Assembly: GCA_964353455.1 (NCBI GenBank) | Contig: CAYGWP010000017.1 | Span: forward strand, 1 to 31,852 | Reading direction: 5' to 3' | From: CAYGWP01 sp964353455 | GTDB lineage: Bacteria > Planctomycetota > Phycisphaerae > FEN-1346 | DNA: 31,852 nt | Shown here: positions 16,355 through 24,359 of the stretch, piece by piece | Layout of the letters: the number at the start of each line of letters is the position of its first letter | How positions within the stretch are numbered: the first letter of the stretch is position 1 | Made by a program: the position numbers and the translations under genes | The notes under the pieces: model-generated | What the model saw: the letters and a program-made list of their open reading frames with translations, nothing else | Database searches by the model: none | What the model was told of the DNA's origin: nothing

Positions 16355-18163
16355 TCATCGGGGCGCCGGGGCGCCGCCCCGGACTTTGACGAGCACCACC
16401 CAGTCTTTCGACGGATCGGCCGGCGGCCGGCCGAGCGAGACCTTCCCGGGCCCCTTGACCGCGGCGACCGAGCCCATCTGGAGCGGCCCGCCCTCGCGCG
16501 GGTTGTACCACGCGACGGCAAAGGCGGCGGCGGCCGCGCCGAGGTCGAGGTCCGCCGCCCCGCCGGCGGGCAGATACACGGCATAGACTTCCCCCGGCAG
16601 GGCAAAGCAGTAATCGTCGCCGTCGGGGGTCAGTTCATCGGCATGTTTCATCTTCGCAAAGGGCAGGTGCCGGCGGAAGAACTCCAGGGCGTAACGGGTC
16701 TGGTCCCACATGCGGTCGCGGCTCCGCCAGTCTTCGCAGTTGAGGTCGTTATTGGGGAACTTGTAGCCGAAGTACCACTCGCAGCCCGCGCCGCCGGCCA
16801 TCAGATTGCCCCAGAGGTGCTTGTGGCGGACCTCGTCGTGGCCGGGGTCGTCGGCGTCGGGCTTGACGCCCGTGTTGGCCGGGCCGATCTCGTCGAGCGA
16901 GACGAACCACTTGCGGCCCGCCGCAGCCGACTGGTCAACCCACTTCACGGTCTGGGCGTGCGTCTGGTTGGTCTGGAGCGACGGCCCGTCGAAATACGCG
17001 TACCCCAGCAGGGGCGTGTACACGGCCTCCTGCTTGCCGGGGAAGGTGTGCACGACGACGGGGTGCTTATACGGATCGACGTCCTTAAAGAACTTCGCGA
17101 AGGCCTTGCGCTGGTCGTCGGTGTTGGTGTTCTCCTCGCCGAGGTTCCATATGACAGCCAGGTGGTGGCCGAAGCGGGCCACCAGTTCGCGGTAATACAG
17201 GGTGCGCTCCGGCCCCAGGTCGCCGCCGTCGAGCAGTTGGTCGTTCTCGGTCTCCTGCGTCAGGACGTGGAGCGCGAGGCCCAGGCGGTCCATGTGCGAG
17301 AAGACGATCTCCCACTGGTCCAGTTTGCTACAGTCGAAGCGGAACCGCTCGTTCTCATCCGTCCACGGCCATACGTCTTTGCCGTCGCCGCGGACGTTCA
17401 TCGTCAGAAAGTACACGCTGTTCATACCCTTGGAGGCGAGGTAATTTAGTGCCCCGATGATGCCGCGGCCCCGGCCGCCGGCCCACGAGGGGTCGCCCTG
17501 CTTCCAGTCGCCCGTGTGCGGCGCGTACCGGTGCTTGCCCTTGGGCGTCTGGTCGAAATCGGCGTAGCCGAGGAAGTTTTCGGGGCTGTCGGCGCCGCCC
17601 TTGAGGAAGTACTCGCCCGTCTGGGCGAAGCGCAGGTAGTGCTCGCCCACGTACTGGAGCATCCCCTGGCCGCGCAGGTCGCGCCCGGCCTTGTCGGTCG
17701 GCCCGACCTTTAGCGTGCCCGTGGCCCCGTCGAACACCGCCGGGTTGCCCGCGGCGCTCTCGCTGCTGAGCGCCACATCCGGCCCGGTGCGGAACGAGGC
17801 CGTCCACGTCCACTCGCCTTCCTGGTCGGGCGTGAAGTGGACGCGCCACTTGTTGCCCGCGGCGGCGCCCGTGTTGGCCGCGTTGCCGTCCGCCGCGTAG
17901 TAGCCGGGGACGACGTATGTGCGGCCGCCCGAGGAGAACGTCACCGCCAGGCGGAAGTCGCGGAACGGGTTCGGCGCGGCCGCCTCCTCCGTCTCGGGCC
18001 CGCTGAACGTGAGCGCGACGGGATGCCACTTGCGAAGTTCGCCCGAGACGGCCGCCGGGCCGCTCGCGCCCGTGGCCGCCGCGCCCGTGGCCGCCGCCGG
18101 CGCGGGGCCCGGCAGCAGGCAGAAGGCAACGCACGCCGCCGCGAGGATGGTCCTGAGTTTCAC
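16355..18163 (-). CDS. Secreted DUF5060/DUF4038-type glycosidase
   Basis: A 602-residue exported protein starting at GTG 18163 with a strong ribosome site (AAGGAGG). The signal peptide is MKLRTILAAACVAFCLLPGP. Residues about 45-150 match a DUF5060 beta-sandwich (KWHPVALTF, FRDFRLAVTF, WRVHFTPDQEGEWTWTASF). Residues about 180-500 look like a TIM barrel: MNSVYFLTMNVRGDG, then VIWNLGEENTN (E343/E344) and WFVSLDEIGPAN (E425). The two carboxylates fit an acid/base and nucleophile pair as in DUF4038/GH140-like enzymes. The C-terminal part (DDYCFALPGEVYAVYLPAGG, YNPREGGPLQMG) resembles the putative collagen-binding domain often attached to DUF4038 proteins. Substrate is unknown. It is 49 bases upstream of the lipoprotein gene and 27 bases downstream of the beta-propeller gene. 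Confidence 0.85.
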   Translation of the reverse strand: MKLRTILAAACVAFCLLPGPAPAAATGAAATGASGPAAVSGELRKWHPVALTFSGPETEEAAAPNPFRDFRLAVTFSSGGRTYVVPGYYAADGNAANTGAAAGNKWRVHFTPDQEGEWTWTASFRTGPDVALSSESAAGNPAVFDGATGTLKVGPTDKAGRDLRGQGMLQYVGEHYLRFAQTGEYFLKGGADSPENFLGYADFDQTPKGKHRYAPHTGDWKQGDPSWAGGRGRGIIGALNYLASKGMNSVYFLTMNVRGDGKDVWPWTDENERFRFDCSKLDQWEIVFSHMDRLGLALHVLTQETENDQLLDGGDLGPERTLYYRELVARFGHHLAVIWNLGEENTNTDDQRKAFAKFFKDVDPYKHPVVVHTFPGKQEAVYTPLLGYAYFDGPSLQTNQTHAQTVKWVDQSAAAGRKWFVSLDEIGPANTGVKPDADDPGHDEVRHKHLWGNLMAGGAGCEWYFGYKFPNNDLNCEDWRSRDRMWDQTRYALEFFRRHLPFAKMKHADELTPDGDDYCFALPGEVYAVYLPAGGAADLDLGAAAAAFAVAWYNPREGGPLQMGSVAAVKGPGKVSLGRPPADPSKDWVVLVKVRGGAPAPR

Positions 18164-18190
18164 GCTTTCCTCCTTCTGTGCCGCCCCGGC

Positions 18191-19690
18191 CTACCGCCCC
18201 TCGAAAACAAAGATCACCGACCGCGGCGACTTGTGGACCAGTTCCTTCCCGGCGACGGCCACCGGCGAACAGGTGCTGTGGAACCCGCTGCCGAAGATGC
18301 CCGCGCCGCCCAGTCTGCGCTGGCCGCTGATGTCGCCGGCAACGTAGCCGCCTTCCATGGTGCGGATGTTGTGCCAGTTGTGGAACGGCGCCTCAAAGGG
18401 CCAGGAGGGGTCGCGGACCGGGAAGGCGATCTCGCCGCCGATACTGACGCCCCAAGACTGGTCCATGACGCAGAAGCCGCCGTAGAAGTCGCCCCTGCCA
18501 TGGGGCCACTCTCCGCTCTTGGGCTTGTGGCCGGGGTAGCCCAGCAGGTTGGCGGGTCCGGCGAAGCGGTCCTTCAGAAGGGGGTCCATCCTGCCGGTCC
18601 GAAGGTTGAGCCGCCCGAAGAAGGCGTTGCCGGAGGCCCCGAGTTGGATGTTGCCGTACATGAAGTATGCCCACCCCTCGGGGTCCACGGCCGGCGGGAT
18701 GCCCGTGCCGCCGCCGCCCTCCACCGGAATTATTGGCGCGATGAACTTCTGCTTGCCCGTGGCCGCATCGAGGACGTAAACCGACTGCTGGTCGGGATTC
18801 GCCTCGAAGTACTTCACCAGCATCGGGAAGACGTCGTCCTCCACCAGGATGGTGTCGTTCTTGTGGGCCTCTATGAAGGGTTTCATGACCTCCGCATTGA
18901 GTTGCCCGTATGCGGTGCGCGGCGAGCCGACGTGCTGGACAACCGCCACGACGGCGCCGTGTGCGGCCACGAGCCAGTACTCGCGCATGGCGGCGCCGGG
19001 AATCTTCGGCGACTTCCAGACCTGCCGCCCGGTCTTGCCGTCAAACGCATATATGTGCATGTCGCCTGCGCCGACGTACAGGAAGCCGTCGGCCCAGGCC
19101 GGGGTGCACATGACGAGGCCGGGGACGGGCGACCGCCAGGCCTCGCGGCCGGTGGCGGCGTCGAGTGCGTACACGAAGCCGTCGCGCCCGCCGATGAAGA
19201 CCTTGCCATCGGCGACCACGGGGGACGCCCATATCGGCTCGCCCGTCTCGAAGGTCCAAACGTTCGCCCCATCGGAAGCCCGGACGGCATGGCAGCGGCG
19301 GTCGAGCGAGTTCGCGTACACCACGCCGTCGGCGTAAGCCGCCGAAGAGAAGATCGGGGCCGCGGTCTTGTAGGTCCAGAGCGTCTTGCCGTCGGCCCGG
19401 CCGAGGGCCAGCAGGTTGCCGCGCCCGGTGCCGATGAAGACCTTGTCCTCGGCCACAACCGGCTGGGCGGCAGACTGGGTGGGTTCCTCCAGGTCTCGCT
19501 TCCACTTCAGACGGTACGGCGGCGACGGCTGCGAGATCGTGTAGCCGGTGTGGGCGGCATTGCCCTGGAGTTGCGGCCAGTCTGCGGTCCTGCTTGCCGG
19601 GGCGTCGGCGCGGCAAGCCGGGCCGGCAATGCAGAGGATCACGCCGCAAACCAGGGCCGATACGGCTGTGGCAGGCAATTTCGGGCTCAT
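18191..19690 (-). CDS. Secreted PQQ-like beta-propeller protein
   Basis: A 499-residue exported protein. ATG 19690 is preceded by GGGAG and followed by a signal peptide (MSPKLPATAVSALVCGVILC). The mature N-terminus has the characteristic DWPQLQGNAAHTGYT, then blades with the motifs ALGRADGKTLWTYKT, VRASDGANVWTFETG, ALDAATGREAWRSPV, AFDGKTGRQVWKSPK and VLDAATGKQKFIAP. No catalytic residues of quinoprotein dehydrogenases were identified, so a binding or assembly role is as likely as an enzymatic one. It follows the 30-residue peptide gene by 16 bases and precedes the glycosidase by 27. It is related in fold to the truncated gene at the window start. Confidence 0.88.
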   Translation of the reverse strand: MSPKLPATAVSALVCGVILCIAGPACRADAPASRTADWPQLQGNAAHTGYTISQPSPPYRLKWKRDLEEPTQSAAQPVVAEDKVFIGTGRGNLLALGRADGKTLWTYKTAAPIFSSAAYADGVVYANSLDRRCHAVRASDGANVWTFETGEPIWASPVVADGKVFIGGRDGFVYALDAATGREAWRSPVPGLVMCTPAWADGFLYVGAGDMHIYAFDGKTGRQVWKSPKIPGAAMREYWLVAAHGAVVAVVQHVGSPRTAYGQLNAEVMKPFIEAHKNDTILVEDDVFPMLVKYFEANPDQQSVYVLDAATGKQKFIAPIIPVEGGGGTGIPPAVDPEGWAYFMYGNIQLGASGNAFFGRLNLRTGRMDPLLKDRFAGPANLLGYPGHKPKSGEWPHGRGDFYGGFCVMDQSWGVSIGGEIAFPVRDPSWPFEAPFHNWHNIRTMEGGYVAGDISGQRRLGGAGIFGSGFHSTCSPVAVAGKELVHKSPRSVIFVFEGR

Positions 19691-19706
19691 GTCGGGCTCC
19701 CGGCGT

Positions 19707-19799
19707 TCAGTGCGGCGTCGGCGCCGCATTCGCCCAGCGGACTACCAGCGCCCCGGCAAAGCATGCCACGTACGCCGGCAGCAGGTACTTCATGGGCAT
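19707..19799 (-). CDS. 30-residue hydrophobic peptide
   Basis: Too short for ordinary gene finding. ATG 19799 has a strong ribosome site (GGAGGTGA, with GAGAGG closer) and runs to a TGA at 19707-19709. The product is MPMKYLLPAYVACFAGALVV followed by RWANAAPTPH: one hydrophobic helix with an early lysine and a possible ANA-A cleavage site. It sits in a run of closely spaced genes, 25 bases after the DUF1593 remnant and 16 bases before the beta-propeller gene. It is either a genuine single-span membrane peptide or the surviving signal peptide of a deleted exported protein. The ribosome site is the main evidence that it is translated. Confidence 0.45.
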   Translation of the reverse strand: MPMKYLLPAYVACFAGALVVRWANAAPTPH

Positions 19800-19824
19800 G
19801 GACCTCTCACCTCCGCGGTGTCCA

Positions 19825-20196
19825 TCACCGGCCCACGTTAAGGACGCAACGGCGGTACGCCGTCAGCGGCGGGTTCCCGCCGTCCGTCACCTCCAGGATG
19901 ATGTGGATAGTCTTGCCGGCAGCATCGGGCGGAACGGTCACGGAGGTTTCGGCCCGATCCGGCTCGGCGGGCGAAACCGCGCCGACGTACGTTCCCGCTT
20001 CCGCATACACCCACCACCGGTATGACAGGGCGCCGCCGCCGATATCCGTGAGGACGAGCAGGCGGGGTCGATCCATCCTGGCTTGCTCCTGGCCGGCGGC
20101 GGCCGGTTCGCCCGCGATGGCCGCAGGAGTCCACTGCATGAGGAGCACGCAGGCGCCCAGGATCGCCCCCGCCTTCAAGGCCGCCAGAACCGCCAT
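19825..20196 (-). CDS. Internally deleted DUF1593 protein (signal peptide plus C-terminal domain)
   Basis: An intact 123-codon frame starting at ATG 20196 with GAGAGGG upstream. Residues 1-29 are a signal peptide. Residues 43-54 (RPRLLVLTDIGG) match the start of the DUF1593 nucleoside-hydrolase-like domain, where the family continues with an acidic DPDD-type metal site. Here the sequence jumps at about residue 55 (base about 20030) to LSYRWWVYAEAGTY and TIHIILEVTDGGNPPL, the C-terminal beta-sandwich of the same family. About 300 or more residues of the catalytic domain are therefore missing, with the frame preserved. The product can be exported but should lack hydrolase activity. It is a decayed gene, a domain-only derivative, or an assembly collapse. 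Confidence 0.7.
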   Translation of the reverse strand: MAVLAALKAGAILGACVLLMQWTPAAIAGEPAAAGQEQARMDRPRLLVLTDIGGGALSYRWWVYAEAGTYVGAVSPAEPDRAETSVTVPPDAAGKTIHIILEVTDGGNPPLTAYRRCVLNVGR

Positions 20197-20228
20197 GGTT
20201 GCCCTCTCGCCTTGAGGTTGCGACGACT

Positions 20229-21179
20229 CTAAGGGTCCTGGACCCTTTTTGCCTTCGGCGCGGCGGGTGCGTCGAGGTCCCCGGCGGCGAACTGGATGGC
20301 ATCCAGATAGAACCGCAGGATGCTCGGGTTCCAGTAGAGTTCCGTGCGATGGCCGAAGGACGTGTAGAAGATGCGGCCCTTTCCGTACGGCTTCACCCAG
20401 GCCAGGGCAAAATCATTGTCCTTGCGGTTGATGAACTTCACTTCCATGTTGGTCTTGGCGGTGTCGATCGAGAGAAGCACGCGCAGGTTCTCGCGCGAGT
20501 ACGGCACGTTGTACTGGAAGATCTCATCGGCAAGGCGGAAGTCTTTGCCCCCGAACGCCGCCACGAGGGGATGGTCGGGCTCCTCTACCTTGACGCCGAT
20601 CTCCTCGTTCCACGGGTGGCCCCAGAAGGTGGCGCCGAGCATGTCGGCGAATTCGGGCCACTGCCGGTTCGCGCCGATGGCGAAGTGATAGGCCACGATG
20701 CCGCCGCCGTTCTTGACATAGTCGAGCAGGCTCTTGCGCAGCAGTTGCTCAACGGCGGCCTTGTCGCCATGGGTCTTCAACTTCTCCATGGCCTCATCGC
20801 TCGGCGTGATCCACGGGCCGGAGGCGTTGTTCAGGACGATGGCGTCGAACGTCTTCAGGCTCTCGGGCAGGAACACCGCAAGGTCGTCGCTGACCGTGGC
20901 CTTAAACGCGCCCGTCTTCTCGCCGAGGGTCTTTATCGCGCATGCCCCGTACGGAATGCAGTACCCCTTGTGCGGGTCTTTCTCGTAGAGGTGGGCGGGG
21001 GTGCACCAGACGAGGACCGACCGCTGTTTCTTGGGCGCGACGCCGGGCTTCTCGGGCGCGGCCTCCCGGATCTGCTTCTGCCGGTGCGCGGGGATTTCCT
21101 CAACCGCCGCCATCAGGCCTGATGTGGCAAGGGCGACCGCTGCGGCCAACACGATGATAGGGACGGACCTGCTTGTCAT
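20229..21179 (-). CDS. Exported ThuA-like protein (first copy)
   Basis: A 316-residue protein from ATG 21179, preceded by AAGAGGAC and followed by a signal peptide (MTSRSVPIIVLAAAVALATS). It has the class-I glutamine-amidotransferase-like fold of the ThuA family: RSVLVWCTPAHLYEKDPHKG, FDAIVLNNASGPW, DYVKNGGGIVAYHFA, the FWGHPWNEEIGVKVEEPDHP segment, and GKGRIFYTSFGHRTELYWNP. ThuA proteins take part in catabolism of trehalose and related disaccharides through 3-keto sugars together with a Gfo/Idh partner (ThuB); their exact reaction is not settled. It lies 26 bases after the first-listed Gfo/Idh gene and 32 bases before the DUF1593 remnant, matching that pairing. Confidence 0.87.
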   Translation of the reverse strand: MTSRSVPIIVLAAAVALATSGLMAAVEEIPAHRQKQIREAAPEKPGVAPKKQRSVLVWCTPAHLYEKDPHKGYCIPYGACAIKTLGEKTGAFKATVSDDLAVFLPESLKTFDAIVLNNASGPWITPSDEAMEKLKTHGDKAAVEQLLRKSLLDYVKNGGGIVAYHFAIGANRQWPEFADMLGATFWGHPWNEEIGVKVEEPDHPLVAAFGGKDFRLADEIFQYNVPYSRENLRVLLSIDTAKTNMEVKFINRKDNDFALAWVKPYGKGRIFYTSFGHRTELYWNPSILRFYLDAIQFAAGDLDAPAAPKAKRVQDP

Positions 21180-21205
21180 TGCCAGTCCTCTTAGATTGGG
21201 AGCCG

Positions 21206-22630
21206 TCAAAGCGACCAGCCCTTTCTGTACTCAGGGCGAATCATCGCATCTGCCTCGGCGTTGTTGACGATCTTACAGGCTGCCGGGTCGAACTCCAGTT
21301 TCCCCTCCAACTGTGTGGCAACGTTGCCCAGCATGTTAAACTCGGTAAGCGCCCCGGCGTAGTCGAAATTTGCCCAGGCGGGCTTGCCGCCGCGGCAGGC
21401 GTTCAGCCAGTCGTTCTCGTGCCCGCGCGACGCATCCACCGTCTGCGGCGCATCCTTCTTCACTTCCTTGAACTTGTCCTCGGGAATCATCGTGAAGGTG
21501 GTGTTGTGGGCGGTGGCGCAGATTTTCCCCTTGGTGCCGAGGATGAGGTGTCCGGCCCAGTCGGCCCACTTCTTCTCGCCCTTGTCGCCCCAGTCGAGGC
21601 CGCGGCCCAACAGGTCCTCGATCATCTCGCGGGAGCCCGGGCAGTTGCCCGCGTGCCAGGTGAACGTGACCGGCGGCAGGGCCTCGCGGGCGGGCACCTC
21701 CCACTTGACGACTTCCCATTTCGGAAACGAGAGCCGGTTGATGCCCGAGGTCTTCGCCTCCACCTTGACGAGCGGGCGGGGTTCCTTGGGCGGGTCGGTC
21801 AGCCAGAGCGAATGAACCTTCAGGGCCATGAAGGCGAGATTCTGAATGTGGGATGCCCAGTTGCCCAGGTTGGCCGTGCCGAAATCGCGCCACGAGTGCC
21901 ACTGCTGGTGCCATGATGGATGGTACGGCCTGTCCGCACACGGTCCGAGCCAGAGGTCCCACTTCAGGTAGTCGGGCGCCGGCGGCGGGCCGCTGGGCGG
22001 GTTCTTGGGCGGTTCCTTGAAATCCGCGCCGCCGTTATTGTCCCAGGAGTGGACCTCTTTGACCTCCCCGATTGTGCCGTCGCGGATGAGTTCAAGTGCC
22101 CGGCGGAACGCCCCCGACGCCGTGCCCTGGTTGCCCATGGAGGTGGCGACCTTTTGCTTCCTGGCCAGTTCCCGCAGCGCCCGCGACTCGCCGACCAGCC
22201 GCGTCAGCGGCTTCTCGCAATAGACGTGCTTGCCGGCCTGCATCGCGGCCGCCGAGGCCGTAGCGTGGCTGTGGTCCGTGATGGCGACGACGGCGGCGTC
22301 AATCTCCTTGCCCATCTCGTCGAACATCTTGCGAAAATCGTGATATGTCTTTACCTTATCGGGGGTGAGGGCGGGCGCGTCTTCCTTCCAGCGCGCGAAG
22401 GCCTTGTCGATCTTCTGCTGATTGATGTCGCAGGCGGCTACGATGTTGGCCACCTTCGGCATCGTATCGACGAACCACGTGCCGCGCCCGCCTACGCCGA
22501 TAAGAGCCACGTTCAGTTTCTCGTTGGCCCGGGCGCTCCAGGCCGACGAACTTGCGCCCAGGATAACGATGCCGGCAGCGCTGCCGGCCGCGCCCTTCAG
22601 GAACGTGCGTCGGTTCACTCCGCGGGCCAT
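21206..22630 (-). CDS. Tat-exported Gfo/Idh/MocA oxidoreductase A
   Basis: A 474-residue NAD(P)-dependent sugar oxidoreductase. ATG 22630 follows AAAGGAG. The N-terminus carries a twin-arginine signal (NRRTFLKGAAG, RR at residues 7-8), so it is exported folded with its cofactor, as in glucose-fructose oxidoreductase. The dinucleotide-binding loop is IGVGGRG (44-50) and the family motif CEKPLT follows at 138-143. Later segments DYLKWDLWLGP and NLGNWASHIQNLAF are typical of planctomycete members. It ends in NNAEADAMIRPEYRKGWSL. It is a tandem paralogue of the next gene upstream, with 51 bases between them. Members oxidise hydroxyls of sugars or sugar derivatives; the substrate is unknown. Confidence 0.93.
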   Translation of the reverse strand: MARGVNRRTFLKGAAGSAAGIVILGASSSAWSARANEKLNVALIGVGGRGTWFVDTMPKVANIVAACDINQQKIDKAFARWKEDAPALTPDKVKTYHDFRKMFDEMGKEIDAAVVAITDHSHATASAAAMQAGKHVYCEKPLTRLVGESRALRELARKQKVATSMGNQGTASGAFRRALELIRDGTIGEVKEVHSWDNNGGADFKEPPKNPPSGPPPAPDYLKWDLWLGPCADRPYHPSWHQQWHSWRDFGTANLGNWASHIQNLAFMALKVHSLWLTDPPKEPRPLVKVEAKTSGINRLSFPKWEVVKWEVPAREALPPVTFTWHAGNCPGSREMIEDLLGRGLDWGDKGEKKWADWAGHLILGTKGKICATAHNTTFTMIPEDKFKEVKKDAPQTVDASRGHENDWLNACRGGKPAWANFDYAGALTEFNMLGNVATQLEGKLEFDPAACKIVNNAEADAMIRPEYRKGWSL

Positions 22631-22681
22631 CGGGCAATCGCTCCTTTCAGGTTGCCGCGCGGCTGTGCGCGGGGCGGGCCG

Positions 22682-24136
22682 TCAAAGCGACCAGCCTTTC
22701 CTGTACTCGGCGCGAATCATCGCATCGGCCTCGGCGTTATTGACGATCTTACAGGCCGCCGGGTCGAACTCGAGTTTGCCCTCGAACTGCGTAGCGATGT
22801 TGCCGAGCATGAGGAACTCATTCAGGGCATCGGCGTAGTCGAAGTTCGCCCAGGCTGACTTGCCGCCGCGGCAAGCGATGAACCAGTCGTTCTCCTGCCC
22901 GCGCGAAGCCTCGACCGTCTTCGGGCCGCTCCGGTCCACGTCCTTAAATTGCTCCTCAGGCAGCAGGCGGAACGTGGCGTTATGTCCCGTCGAGTGGATG
23001 CGGCCCTTGGCGCCGACGATATGGGCGCCCGCGAAGTCAGTAGCGGCCTTTATCTTCTCGTCGGCGCCCTCCTGCTTCAGGGCGTCGATGAATTCGCGGG
23101 CCCCGGGGGCGGCGCCGTTGTACCATGTGAAGGTGATGGGCGGGAACTCGGCCCGCGCGGGGATCCCCCACTTGATGAGTTCCCACTTGGGGAACGACAG
23201 GCGGTTGATGCCCGACGTCTTCGCCTCAATGCGAATGATGGGCCTGGGGGCCTTCTGCGGGTCGGCCAGCCACAGGTCCTGCACCTTCAGGGCCATGAAC
23301 GCGAGGTTGGCGGTGTGCGAGGCCCAGTTGCCGAGTTGGCAAGTGCCGAATTCCCGCCAGTTGTGGCGCCTCATCCATTCCGGATGGTACGGCCGCATCG
23401 CCGCCGGGCCGAGCCAGAGGTCCCAGTCCAGATATTCGGGGACAGGTTGCTCGCCCTGGGGCGGGTCGGTCTTGTTGGCGCCGCCGCCGCTGTTCCAGAT
23501 GTGCACTTCCTTGATCTCGCCAATGGTGCCGTCGCGGATGAGTTCGAGCGCCCGGCGGAACGGCCCGGCGGCAGTGCCCTGGTTGCCCATCGAGGTGGCG
23601 ACCTTGTGCTTCCGCGCGAGTTCCCGCAGCGCCCGCGATTCGCCGACCGCGCGGGTCAGCGGCTTCTCGCAGAAGACCGGCTTGCCGGCCTTGATCGCCG
23701 CAGCCGACGCCGCAGCATGGCTGTGGTCGGGCGTGGCGACGATTGCCGCGTCGATCTGGCCGTCCATCTCGTCGAACATCTTGCGGAAGTCGGCGTACGT
23801 CTTCACTTTCGTTTCGGCCAGGCGCTTGAAGGCCGGGGCGGCATTCCGCTCGTAGTCCTGCTGGGACGCCGCAAAGCGGGTGGCGAGGTCCGCCCACCGC
23901 TTGAAGGCATCGTCGATCTTCTGCCGGTTGACGTCGCATACGGCGACGACGTTTTCCATCCGCGGAATGGTATCCACGAACCACGTGCCGCGCCCGCCAA
24001 CGCCGATAAGTGCGACGTTGAGTTTCGCGGCGGCCGGGGCGCCCCGCGCCGATGCGCTGCTCCGGAGGATCACCAGGCCGCCGGCGGTGCACGCCGTGAA
24101 GAGAAGAAACTCGCGACGGTTCATTCCTCTGGCCAT
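22682..24136 (-). CDS. Tat-exported Gfo/Idh/MocA oxidoreductase B
   Basis: A 484-residue paralogue of the downstream gene and first gene of the operon. ATG 24136 follows AAAGGAA; the longer frame to 24190 has no ribosome site. It has a twin-arginine motif NRREFLLF (RR at 7-8), the dinucleotide loop IGVGGRG and CEKPLT. It differs from copy A by an insertion of about 20 residues before KVKTYADFRKMFDEM (segment QQDYERNAAPAFKRL) and by scattered changes. The last 40 residues are nearly identical in protein and DNA. The divergence suggests two substrates or two steps. A promoter candidate and two palindromes lie immediately upstream. Confidence 0.93.
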   Translation of the reverse strand: MARGMNRREFLLFTACTAGGLVILRSSASARGAPAAAKLNVALIGVGGRGTWFVDTIPRMENVVAVCDVNRQKIDDAFKRWADLATRFAASQQDYERNAAPAFKRLAETKVKTYADFRKMFDEMDGQIDAAIVATPDHSHAAASAAAIKAGKPVFCEKPLTRAVGESRALRELARKHKVATSMGNQGTAAGPFRRALELIRDGTIGEIKEVHIWNSGGGANKTDPPQGEQPVPEYLDWDLWLGPAAMRPYHPEWMRRHNWREFGTCQLGNWASHTANLAFMALKVQDLWLADPQKAPRPIIRIEAKTSGINRLSFPKWELIKWGIPARAEFPPITFTWYNGAAPGAREFIDALKQEGADEKIKAATDFAGAHIVGAKGRIHSTGHNATFRLLPEEQFKDVDRSGPKTVEASRGQENDWFIACRGGKSAWANFDYADALNEFLMLGNIATQFEGKLEFDPAACKIVNNAEADAMIRAEYRKGWSL

Positions 24137-24171
24137 GGTCAAATTCCTTTCAACCCGCGCGAGGGCGGTCT

Positions 24172-24183
24172 TCGCCGCGGCGA
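24172..24183. promoter_or_regulatory. Palindrome TCGCCGCGGCGA, copy 1
   Basis: A 12-bp perfect dyad in the leader of oxidoreductase B, 36 bp before its start codon. An identical copy lies 67 bp away at 24239-24250. The repeat within one intergenic region suggests an operator pair. Confidence 0.4.
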
Positions 24184-24224
24184 CCGGCATGACAAGGTGC
24201 GAGAGTCATCAAATCCAGGTATGC

Positions 24225-24253
24225 AGGATACCCGGCGGTCGCCGCGGCGACAA
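24225..24253 (-). promoter_or_regulatory. Promoter candidate for the ten-gene minus-strand operon
   Basis: Read on the minus strand: TTGTCG (24253-24248), a 17-base spacer, then TATCCT (24230-24225). Each hexamer matches the sigma70 consensus at four of six positions. It would start transcription near 24218, giving a leader of about 80 bases before oxidoreductase B. Confidence 0.4.
24238..24251. promoter_or_regulatory. Palindrome GTCGCCGCGGCGAC, copy 2
   Basis: A 14-bp perfect dyad containing the same TCGCCGCGGCGA core as 24172-24183. It overlaps the spacer and -35 hexamer of the minus-strand promoter candidate and lies about 29 bp upstream of the plus-strand -35 candidate. A bound regulator here could control both directions. 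Confidence 0.4.
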
Positions 24254-24279
24254 GGCGCTGGGGAGTGGCAAACCGGCTA

Positions 24280-24308
24280 TTGGCGCGGCGGCCGGTTCTC
24301 GGTAACAT
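24280..24308 (+). promoter_or_regulatory. Promoter candidate for the divergent ThuA gene
   Basis: TTGGCG (24280-24285), a 17-base spacer, and TAACAT (24303-24308), each matching the sigma70 consensus at four of six positions. The ThuA start codon is at 24360. Confidence 0.35.
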
Positions 24309-24359
24309 CCGAAGGCGTGAGGGGTCGGCGGCCCATCGGTCACGGAAGAGAGGAAGACC

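Noticed and set aside
17837..20215. 792-codon open frame on the plus strand
   Set aside because: It is antisense to the glycosidase and beta-propeller genes, has no domain signatures, and is the expected artefact of GC-rich codon use.
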